From: Methylococcaceae bacterium
GTDB lineage: Bacteria; Pseudomonadota; Gammaproteobacteria; Methylococcales; Methylococcaceae
DNA: 5,815 nucleotides
NCBI GenBank assembly: GCA_028678445.1
Contig: JAJRDJ010000191.1
Location: 1-5,815, forward strand
Direction: 5' to 3'
The notes under the pieces were generated by a model. That model was not told the origin of the DNA. It did no database searches and was given only the letters and a program-made list of their open reading frames with translations. Of the stretch, positions 1-5,167 are shown one piece after another; the first letter of the stretch is position 1, and each line of letters begins with the position of its first letter. Made by a program: the position numbers and the translations under genes.

Positions 1-613
1 ACAGAAAAGCACGACCGGTCAACGCGGGATTGAGGAAGTTCTTTCCGGTGCCGCCAAAGATTTCCTTGCCGATCACTACGCCGAATGAAATGCCGAGGGC
101 CACCTGCCACAGCGGGATGCTCGGCGGCAGCGTCAGGGCGAACAGGATGGACGAAACAAAGAACCCTTCGTTGACATCGTGCTTCCGCACCACGGAGAAG
201 AGCACCTCCCATAGGCCGCCCGCCACCAGCGTCACGATATAGACCGGGAGAAAGTACATAGCGCCGTGAACCAGATCCGATAAAGGGTTCCAGGGATTGT
301 GACCGAACAGATTGACAATCCAGCCACGCCAACCCGGAACCTCATTGAGACCCAGTGTCTGCATGGCGGCATTCGCCTGATATCCCGTATTGAATAGCGC
401 CATCAGCATACATGGCAGCGCGGCTATCCAGACATAGGTCATGACCCGTTTCAGATCGACCGCATCGCGGACATGTGTCGCGCCGCTGGTCACATCGGGA
501 GGGCTATACAGGAAGGTGTCCACCATCTCGTAGACGGGATACAGCGCTTCAAACCTCCCGCCCTTGACGAAGTGCGGGTGGATTTTGTCCAAAAATTGGC
601 GGGTGCGGGACAT
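1..613 (-). CDS. nqrB: Na+-translocating NADH:quinone reductase subunit B (partial, N-terminal half)
   Basis: NqrB is a membrane subunit of the Na+-NQR complex in the inner membrane. It carries covalent FMN and takes part in ubiquinone reduction coupled to Na+ export. The window holds the first 204 codons of a protein usually a little over 400 residues long; the rest lies beyond the left edge. Family landmarks are HVRDAVDLKR (residues 47-56), KHDVNEGFFVSSILFAL (144-160), PPSIPLWQ (163-170) and FGGTGKNFLNPALTGRAFL (186-204). Hydrophobic membrane segments lie near 57-80, 119-142 and 150-186, after a cytoplasmic N-terminus of about 55 residues. The threonine that binds FMN (SGAT motif, near residue 236 in Vibrio) is not in the window. 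The ATG overlaps the nqrA stop codon by one base and has a strong Shine-Dalgarno site, so the start is secure and the genes are translationally coupled. The identification rests on my recall of Vibrio NqrB and is very firm. Confidence 0.97.
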   Translation of the reverse strand, partial: MSRTRQFLDKIHPHFVKGGRFEALYPVYEMVDTFLYSPPDVTSGATHVRDAVDLKRVMTYVWIAALPCMLMALFNTGYQANAAMQTLGLNEVPGWRGWIVNLFGHNPWNPLSDLVHGAMYFLPVYIVTLVAGGLWEVLFSVVRKHDVNEGFFVSSILFALTLPPSIPLWQVALGISFGVVIGKEIFGGTGKNFLNPALTGRAFL

Positions 614-1971
614 TAGCCCTCCTTCTCGATTTGGGTAAGATTTTTTCTCAGCACCGGGCCAAAGTCATGCTTGCCCGGGTCAACAAAGGTACACAAGGAC
701 AAATCTTCCTCGTCCAGTTCCAGTGCGCCCAGCGCCTGGGCCATATCCGTATCACCCACGATCAGATATCGCAGCAACTGGGTTGGAAGGATATCCAGGG
801 GGACCACGTCCTCGAAAACACCCACGGGCACAATGGCGCGCGGACTACCGAACTTGGTCGTCGAGAAAGCGAACTTGCGCCCTCGCTCTTTCGGCAGACT
901 ACTGAGCAGCACATTCAGGAAGGAATATTTGCTGCCCGTCGGCACCACCCAACCCATGAACTCACGCTCGCGGTTCTCGGCGATAACGGAGACCTGGCTA
1001 TTGAACTGCCCGAGGTAATCGGACCAGCCTTCCGCCTGACGCCCGTGCAGAACGGACCCGGAAATTACCCGCGGCTCCTTACCGGCTTTCAGTTGACCTT
1101 TCACGAGATCGCTCAAATTGGCACCCACGCGGGTTTTCACCAAGCGCGGGTGACTGACCAGGGAACCTGCAAGCGACACGACACGCTCGACATTCAGCTT
1201 GCCGGAAGTGAACAGGCTACCGATGGCAATGACTGCCTGATAATCCAGATACCAGACAGTCTTGCTCGGTCCGACCGGATCAAGATAATGGATATGCGTC
1301 CCGACGAGACCCGCCGGATGCGGTCCATCAAACTCGGCCACTTCAAGCTGGGACAAGGTTGGGGTTTTGATATCGGCTCCCGGCGCCTTGCAGAGGAAAA
1401 CCCGCCCCTCGGTCAGTTTCGAAATAACGATCAGCCCATTCTGGAAGTCCGCTGAACGATCGGCAATCACCACCTCGGGCCGGGCAGCCAGCGGACTGGT
1501 ATCGATGGCCGTGACGAAGATGGAACGAGGGGTGGAAGCAGGATCGGGAACGCGACTATAGGGTCGGGTCCTCAGCGTGGTCCAGAGACCCGAGGACAAC
1601 AGGTTTTCCCGGACTTGCTCAACAGTCAGGTCAGCCAGTTTCGCAGGGGCGTAAGACTTGAACTTCACGGCGTCGTTGCCGCTCAACTCAATCACCACGG
1701 AGTTGAGCACCCGACGATCACCGCGATTGATGGCTTTCACCACACCGGCGCCCGGCGACGTGTAGACGACGTCCGGGTACTGCTTGTCAGCGATAAGCAC
1801 GTCACCCAACTTGACCTTATCGCCCTCCGCCACCTTCAAGGAAGGTTTGAGACCGACATAATCGGGTCCGAGCAACGCGACCGACCTGACGGCACCCGCG
1901 TTATTGTAAATAACTTGTTCTGGCTCCCCCGTAATCGGCAAGTCCAGACCTTTTTTTGTGTTGATTAGCAT
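613..1971 (-). CDS. nqrA: Na+-translocating NADH:quinone reductase subunit A
   Basis: NqrA is the peripheral, cytoplasmic subunit of the six-subunit Na+-NQR (NqrABCDEF), linked to ubiquinone binding; the complex oxidises NADH and exports Na+. The protein has 452 residues, close to the roughly 446 of Vibrio NqrA. Landmarks are KKGLDLPITGEP (6-17), VALLGPDYVGLKPSLKV (31-47), SGLWTTLRTRPYSRVP (127-142), FVTAIDTSPLAARPE (152-166), FDGPHPAGLVGTHIH (214-228), RVVSLAG (263-269), RVISGSVL (301-308), and the hallmark C-terminus GALELDEEDLSLCTFV (415-430) ending IEKEG. I chose the ATG at 1971 because family members begin within a few residues of the KKGLDLPI block. An in-frame GTG at 1992 would add seven residues (MRSTGSL) and has no better ribosome site; neither start has a strong one. 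It is the first gene of the operon, directly followed by nqrB. No frameshift or missing block is visible. Confidence 0.97.
   Translation of the reverse strand: MLINTKKGLDLPITGEPEQVIYNNAGAVRSVALLGPDYVGLKPSLKVAEGDKVKLGDVLIADKQYPDVVYTSPGAGVVKAINRGDRRVLNSVVIELSGNDAVKFKSYAPAKLADLTVEQVRENLLSSGLWTTLRTRPYSRVPDPASTPRSIFVTAIDTSPLAARPEVVIADRSADFQNGLIVISKLTEGRVFLCKAPGADIKTPTLSQLEVAEFDGPHPAGLVGTHIHYLDPVGPSKTVWYLDYQAVIAIGSLFTSGKLNVERVVSLAGSLVSHPRLVKTRVGANLSDLVKGQLKAGKEPRVISGSVLHGRQAEGWSDYLGQFNSQVSVIAENREREFMGWVVPTGSKYSFLNVLLSSLPKERGRKFAFSTTKFGSPRAIVPVGVFEDVVPLDILPTQLLRYLIVGDTDMAQALGALELDEEDLSLCTFVDPGKHDFGPVLRKNLTQIEKEG
618..623 (-). promoter_or_regulatory. Ribosome binding site of nqrB
   Basis: On the minus strand AGGAGG, close to the ideal anti-16S sequence, ends 4 bases before the nqrB ATG at 613. 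It lies inside the last codons of nqrA (the IEKEG C-terminus). With the TAATG stop/start overlap it fixes the nqrB start and suggests that ribosomes finishing nqrA reinitiate on nqrB. Confidence 0.85.
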
Positions 1972-2005
1972 AAGTGAGCCCGTGGAACGCACAAACTAGG
2001 GTTTA

Positions 2006-2040
2006 CCCGGCGCTGCGGCTCCTGCATGGGAGCAACCGGG
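2006..2040 (-). promoter_or_regulatory. Hairpin in the presumed nqrA leader
   Basis: Two nested inverted repeats form one structure. The outer stem is CCCGG (2006-2010) with CCGGG (2036-2040). The inner stem is GCTCC (2018-2022) with GGAGC (2029-2033), with a 6-base loop. Seven unpaired bases on one side and two on the other separate the stems. It ends 35 bases upstream of the nqrA ATG, so it would be transcribed in the nqrA leader if the promoter lies further out. No T-run follows on either strand, so it is not a standard intrinsic terminator. A role in mRNA stability or translation is only a guess. Confidence 0.35.
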
Positions 2041-2113
2041 GCAGTTAATATTGTGAAATCTCAACTCGCACTACCCTAAAGAATGTAGCGCGCAGTGACC
2101 GGAGAGCTCCACC

Positions 2114-2182
2114 ATGAAGTCCATCATCCCTGACCCGGTGAAACGCACCTGCCTTCTTCCCAGCAAAAAACGCCGCAATTAA
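2114..2182 (+). CDS. Possible 22-residue small ORF, function unknown
   Basis: An ATG preceded by GGAGAG (2101-2106, spacing 7) opens a 22-codon frame, MKSIIPDPVKRTCLLPSKKRRN, ending in TAA. The peptide is short and basic at its C-terminus, with no membrane segment or motif I recognise. It lies in the nqrA-rnpB spacer and points towards rnpB. The only support is the well-placed ribosome site, and a frame this short can arise by chance. It could also be a leader peptide or nothing at all. I do not assign a function. Confidence 0.2.
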   Translation: MKSIIPDPVKRTCLLPSKKRRN

Positions 2183-2308
2183 ATCACAAAAGACCCGCGC
2201 CCTCAACGAAACAGATTCTCTCGCTCAGCCCTGATCATCCAGCTCCAAAGATCCCGGACTGAGCGGTGGAACGCGCCAGCAACCGCCGGTCAGACAGATA
2301 ATCCCCGG

Positions 2309-2337
2309 TAGCCAGGCACGGCCAACTCCCATAGACT
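2309..2337 (+). promoter_or_regulatory. Candidate sigma70-type promoter of rnpB
   Basis: TAGCCA (2309-2314; 4 of 6 to the -35 consensus) and TAGACT (2332-2337; 4 of 6 to the -10 consensus) are separated by exactly 17 bases. The 5' end of the RNA predicted from its P1 helix, 2345, lies 7 bases after the -10 hexamer, where transcription should begin. That agreement between promoter spacing and RNA structure is the main support. The hexamers alone are only moderate. Confidence 0.55.
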
Positions 2338-2344
2338 GGGTGTC

Positions 2345-2717
2345 GGAGTCGGCCAGACAGTCGCTGTCCCGGTCCTGGATCGGGGTGGAGGAAAGTCCGG
2401 GCTCCACAGGACAGGGCGCCAGGTAACGCCTGGGGGGCGCGAGCCCACGGAAAGTGCCACAGAAAATATACCGCCCCACCGGCTACGGCCGGTGTGGTAA
2501 GGGTGAAATGGTGCGGTAAGAGCGCACCGCGCCGCCGGTAACGGTAGCGGCAGGGTAAACCCCGCCCGGAGCAAGACCAAATAGGGGGGCAACGCGGCCC
2601 GACCGCGTACGTGTGGTCCGCACGGCTCCCGGGTAGGTCGCAAGAGGCGCGCTGTGAAGCGTGTCCCAGATGAATGGCTGTCCACGACAGAACCCGGCTT
2701 ATCGGCTGACTCCTCCC
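2345..2717 (+). ncRNA. rnpB: RNase P RNA (type A), catalytic RNA of tRNA 5' maturation
   Basis: This is the ribozyme that, with the RnpA protein, removes 5' leaders from precursor tRNAs. About 373 nt are present, against 377 in E. coli, and all five conserved regions are visible in order: CR I GAGGAAAGTCCGGGCTCC (2388-2405), CR II around GTGCCACAGAAAATATACC (from 2454), CR III GGGTGAAATGGTGCGGTAAG (from 2501), CR IV CCCGGAGCAAGACCAAATAGG region (2565-2585), and CR V ACAGAACCCGGCTTAT (2687-2702). The terminal P1 helix pairs 2345-2354 with 2704-2713 over 10 bp, including one G-U. P2 pairs ACAGTC (2357-2362) with GGCTGT (2676-2681). The L15 GGT that pairs with the tRNA 3' CCA is at 2554-2556. 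The 5' end is set by P1 and the promoter; the 3' end is approximate within a few bases. Any reading frames crossing this region are spurious. Confidence 0.98.
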
Positions 2718-2728
2718 ATTCTTAGGAA

Positions 2729-2751
2729 CCGCCATGGATCACCCGTGGCGG
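2729..2751 (+). terminator. Hairpin downstream of rnpB, possible terminator or processing stop
   Basis: CCGCCATGG (2729-2737) pairs with CCGTGGCGG (2743-2751) in a 9-bp stem with one G-U pair and a 5-base loop, about 12 bases past the end of the mature RNase P RNA. The position is right for an rnpB terminator and the stem is stable. It is followed by CTTCCACC rather than a T-run, so intrinsic termination would be weak. It may instead protect the 3' end or act with Rho. Confidence 0.45.
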
Positions 2752-2851
2752 CTTCCACCACTCCAATCACCTACCGGCGCACCCTTTTCGACCGATCAGG
2801 CGAGCCTGCCTGTCAAGACGCACAACCACACCCAACCAACGTATCTTTCTT

Positions 2852-2872
2852 GTGGATTCGGCTCAAATTCAC
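2852..2872. promoter_or_regulatory. Imperfect inverted repeat, candidate activator (enhancer) site
   Basis: GTGGATT (2852-2858) and AATTCAC (2866-2872) form an inverted repeat with one mismatch around a 7-base centre. A second GGATTC lies at 2887-2892, 33 bases (about three helical turns) after the GGATTC at 2854-2859. The site lies roughly 125-145 bases upstream of the predicted sigma54 transcription start, a usual distance for enhancer-binding proteins of the FhlA/NtrC type. It does not match an operator sequence I know, and short repeats like this also occur by chance. Confidence 0.25.
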
Positions 2873-2971
2873 CGCCAGTACCGGTCGGATTCAACCATAG
2901 CGAACGGAATCTGCCGCCGGCCATGAACGGTAAGCACCCAGGAACAGGCACTTGGCTTGAACGCCCCGCTT

Positions 2972-2987
2972 TGGCACGGAAATCGCT
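2972..2987 (+). promoter_or_regulatory. Sigma54 (RpoN) -24/-12 promoter for the hyf operon
   Basis: TGGCACGGAAATCGCT matches the sigma54 consensus TGGCACG-N4-TTGCW at all but one base (TCGCT for TTGCT). The invariant GG (2973-2974) and GC (2985-2986) are separated by exactly 10 bases. Transcription would begin near 2998, giving a leader of about 80-100 bases before hyfB. Sigma54 promoters need an ATP-dependent activator. In E. coli the related hyc and hyf operons use sigma54 with FhlA or HyfR, so motif and gene content support each other. Confidence 0.8.
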
Positions 2988-3027
2988 TAAGATCATTCTA
3001 ATCGCGGTATTTTGCCGTCCCTACCCG

Positions 3028-3047
3028 CGCCAGACAGGCAACTGGCG
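3028..3047 (+). promoter_or_regulatory. Short hairpin in the hyfB leader
   Basis: CGCCAG (3028-3033) and CTGGCG (3042-3047) form a perfect 6-bp stem with an 8-base loop, about 50 bases upstream of the hyfB ATG and downstream of the predicted transcription start. No T-run follows, so it is not a terminator. A role in mRNA stability or ribosome access is possible but unproven. Confidence 0.3.
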
Positions 3048-3063
3048 GCAGCATCAACGGGCC

Positions 3064-3068
3064 AAGGA
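3064..3068 (+). promoter_or_regulatory. Shine-Dalgarno-like AAGGA bearing on the hyfB start
   Basis: AAGGA ends 8 bases before an in-frame TTG at 3077, which would be a well-spaced start. The ATG at 3098 has only AGGA at 3082-3085, 12 bases away, which is rather far. The two signals compete: a better start codon at 3098, a better-spaced ribosome site for 3077. The difference is seven N-terminal residues. Confidence 0.4.
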
Positions 3069-3097
3069 TCCCACCATTGACAGGACTTCATCCCATC

Positions 3098-5167
3098 ATG
3101 CCTCTAACACTGGCCTATTTATCCGTCTTGCTCGCACTAGGTTCAGGCGCGATCGCCTTGCTCGCCGAGGTGTACTCCGCGAGCAGACGCAGCTCACACA
3201 TCGCTCTAACCAGGCGAAAATCCGGATCATGGTCGCAGCGGTCCATCTTCAGCCTCCTGACGCTTTCCGGCGCTGCAGCCCTGATCGGAGGCATGCTGAC
3301 CTTACTGGGTCCGGAAATCTTTCATGATCAACTCCCCCTCGGCCTACCCTGGATGCACTGGCAAGTCCGCATGGATGCGCTTTCGGGTTTCTTTCTCGCC
3401 ACCATCGGCATCGGGGTCATTGCCGTCAGCTTCTATGGCCCCGGCTACGTGCTTGAATACCGCAGCAACCAGCACCCGATGTGGCTGTTGGGACTCTGTA
3501 CCGGGTTATTCATCGCCGGCATGGAATTGGTGCTGCTGGCGGACGATGCCTTTTTCTTCGTCATGGCCTGGGAACTCATGTCGGTTTCCAGCTATTTCCT
3601 CGTGGCTTTTCAGCACGAACACGCGGACAACCGGCGCGCGGCGTTTCTCTACCTGCTGATGGCCGTCATCGGCGCCATCGCCATTATCCTGGCGTTCGGG
3701 GTACTCGCCTCATTTTCTCATGGCTTTGGCTTCGATGGCTTCCGGAATACCCCGCTTTCCCACTTCTGGGGCACCACCGCTTTCCTGCTGGCCCTGCTCG
3801 GTTTCGGCATGAAAGCCGGGCTGGTACCCGGTCATGCCTGGCTACCGGAAGCGCATCCGGTAGCGCCTTCCCATATTTCGGCGCTGATGAGCGGCGTGAT
3901 GCTGAAAGTGGCGATATACGGGCTGCTCCGCTTCGCTTTCGACCTCTTGGGCGACGTACACTGGCAATGGGGCATGATGGTCCTCGTCTCCGGCACGGCC
4001 TCGGCGGTGCTAGGGGTGTTGTATGCCTTTCAGCAACACGAAATCAAACGCTTGCTGGCCTATAGCTCCATCGAGAACATGGGTATCATCGCGATGGGCA
4101 TCGGCCTGTCGATGATCTTCATGGGCACGGGTCATGGCGAATTGGCCAGCCTTGGTTTATTGGCGGCGCTTTATCATGTCCTCAACCACTCGGTATTCAA
4201 GAATCTCCTATTCCTGACCGCCGGTTCCGTCCTTCACCAGACTCACGAAACCAGTCTCGACCATCTCGGGGGGCTGATACGGCGCATGCCGAAAACAGCG
4301 GCGCTAACCTTGCTGGGCTGCGTCGCCATTTCCGCCCTGCCCCCGCTCAACGGGTTTGTGTCGGAATGGCTCACCTTCCAGGCGGCACTGCACGCCTCCT
4401 CACTGGAAAGCGGTGTGCTGCGCAGCATGATCCCGGTTGCGGCGGCGGCCCTCGCCTTCACGGGCGCGATCGCGGCAGCCACGTTCATCAAGTATTTCGG
4501 CATCGGCTTTCTCGGCCTGCCGCGCCGGCATCACGCCGCGCATGCCCGTGAAGTGACGCATTTCGGCATGCTGGCGGGACCCGCACTGCTGGCCGTGCTG
4601 TGTGTGGCGCTCGGCGTCATCCCCACGCTGATTATCCGCGCCCTGGCACCGATCACCCTGATGCTGCTGGGCACCACACTGCCCGGCTCGGCCGCCGATG
4701 GCTGGCTATGGCTGTCCCCTGGAACCGTTAGAGAAGCCTCCTTTTCAGCCCCCTTCCTGCTGTTGGGACTGAGCCTTGCCTGGCTAACCGTTCGCGGGTT
4801 CACATTCGGCATGAACCATCAGCCGCCCCGGCGTGGGCCGGCGTGGGATTGCGGGTTCGGCGGACTGAATGCGCGCATGCAGTACACTTCGGCGGCCTTT
4901 AGCCAGCCGATCCGCCGCATCTTCGCGCCGGTGTGGGAACTGCGGGAGAAGCTCAAGGGCAGAGAGACCGGCACCTTCAAGGACATCCCCATCGTCTATC
5001 ACCTGGAGGTCGCCGACCGCTCCTGGCATTTTCTTTACGCGCCGCTGGGTCACCTGGTCGAACAGACCGCTCGCCGGGTCACCCGTATACAAACCGGCAG
5101 CATCCGCACCTACCTCACCTATTCGTTCCTTACCCTTCTATTGCTCCTGGGGATCATCAGCGGATGA
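3098..5167 (+). CDS. hyfB: Hydrogenase-4 component B-like antiporter-type membrane subunit
   Basis: This polytopic inner-membrane protein is related to NuoL/NuoM and Mrp antiporter subunits, and would carry ions in a group 4 hydrogenase or related complex. It has 689 residues from the ATG (696 from a TTG at 3077), near the 672 or so of E. coli HyfB. Family features are MAWELMSVSSYFLVAF (157-172) with Glu159, the conserved membrane glutamate; GFGMKAGLVPGHAWLPEAHP (235-254) with the channel Lys239; SALMSGVMLKVAIYG (261-275) with Lys270; HEIKRLLAYSSIENMG (314-329); LYHVLNHSVFKNLLF (358-372); and PPLNGFVSEWL (415-425) with Glu423. The C-terminal part with WDCGFGGLNARMQYTSAAFS (583-602) is typical of HyfB/HycC rather than NuoL. 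It overlaps hyfC by 4 bases (ATGA) and lies behind a sigma54 promoter. All the proton-path residues I can name are present. Membership in a true hydrogenase is inferred, not shown. Confidence 0.92.
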   Translation: MPLTLAYLSVLLALGSGAIALLAEVYSASRRSSHIALTRRKSGSWSQRSIFSLLTLSGAAALIGGMLTLLGPEIFHDQLPLGLPWMHWQVRMDALSGFFLATIGIGVIAVSFYGPGYVLEYRSNQHPMWLLGLCTGLFIAGMELVLLADDAFFFVMAWELMSVSSYFLVAFQHEHADNRRAAFLYLLMAVIGAIAIILAFGVLASFSHGFGFDGFRNTPLSHFWGTTAFLLALLGFGMKAGLVPGHAWLPEAHPVAPSHISALMSGVMLKVAIYGLLRFAFDLLGDVHWQWGMMVLVSGTASAVLGVLYAFQQHEIKRLLAYSSIENMGIIAMGIGLSMIFMGTGHGELASLGLLAALYHVLNHSVFKNLLFLTAGSVLHQTHETSLDHLGGLIRRMPKTAALTLLGCVAISALPPLNGFVSEWLTFQAALHASSLESGVLRSMIPVAAAALAFTGAIAAATFIKYFGIGFLGLPRRHHAAHAREVTHFGMLAGPALLAVLCVALGVIPTLIIRALAPITLMLLGTTLPGSAADGWLWLSPGTVREASFSAPFLLLGLSLAWLTVRGFTFGMNHQPPRRGPAWDCGFGGLNARMQYTSAAFSQPIRRIFAPVWELREKLKGRETGTFKDIPIVYHLEVADRSWHFLYAPLGHLVEQTARRVTRIQTGSIRTYLTYSFLTLLLLLGIISG

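Larger units (their letters stand above)
1972..2344. other. Divergent intergenic spacer between nqrA and rnpB
   Basis: These 373 bases separate the minus-strand nqr operon from plus-strand rnpB, so they should hold both promoters. The rnpB side has a reasonable sigma70-like promoter (2309-2337). On the nqr side I see no convincing promoter: the best minus-strand -10-like hexamer is TATTAA (2050-2045), with only a poor -35 match 17 bases upstream. The spacer also holds a hairpin in the presumed nqrA leader and a doubtful 22-codon ORF with a ribosome-site-like GGAGAG. A weak bulged inverted repeat (GCGGT near 2262 with ACCGC near 2281) lies between them. No tRNA or conserved protein gene is seen. 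Confidence 0.6.
2718..3097. other. Intergenic spacer between rnpB and hyfB
   Basis: I support no protein gene in these 380 bases. The frames that cross it either run through rnpB or extend far into hyfB in the wrong phase, and their products are Pro/Arg/Thr-rich without recognisable motifs. The spacer holds, in order, the hairpin after rnpB, an imperfect inverted repeat that could be an activator site, a strong sigma54 promoter match, a leader hairpin, and two possible ribosome sites for hyfB. The long distance upstream of the sigma54 promoter suits enhancer-type control. Confidence 0.65.

Noticed and set aside
476..487. SGAT in the NqrB N-terminus (residues 43-46), resembling the covalent FMN site
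   Set aside because: It aligns with the variable stretch just before HVRDAVDLKR near the N-terminus. The true SGAT flavin site is near residue 236, outside the window.
631..1455. 274-codon open frame on the plus strand inside nqrA
   Set aside because: It is antisense to a full-length, strongly conserved nqrA, has no recognisable motif, and arises from the G+C-rich codon usage of the real gene.
2297..2302. GATAAT, a good -10-like hexamer upstream of rnpB
   Set aside because: It is about 43 bases from the rnpB 5' end and has no -35-like hexamer at the right distance. The TAGCCA/TAGACT pair fits the RNA end far better.
2235..2735. Several open frames on the minus strand, up to 166 codons, across rnpB
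   Set aside because: They lie over a complete RNase P RNA with all conserved regions. The products are Pro/Arg/Cys-rich with no family resemblance.
2799..2812. CAGGCGAGCCTG palindrome as a terminator
   Set aside because: It allows only a 4-bp stem with a tetraloop and has no T-run after it.
2947..2960. AGGCACTTGGCTTG, resembling part of a sigma54 site
   Set aside because: The GG at 2947-2948 is followed at the required distance by GA rather than GC, so the invariant -12 element is missing.
2734..3327. 197-codon plus-strand frame from the rnpB hairpin into hyfB
   Set aside because: It overlaps hyfB by about 230 bases in another phase, its ATG lies within the hairpin, there is no ribosome site, and the composition is low in hydrophobic residues with no motif.
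3481..4065. 194-codon plus-strand frame inside hyfB
   Set aside because: It is an out-of-phase shadow of hyfB, which is intact and conserved across the whole stretch.
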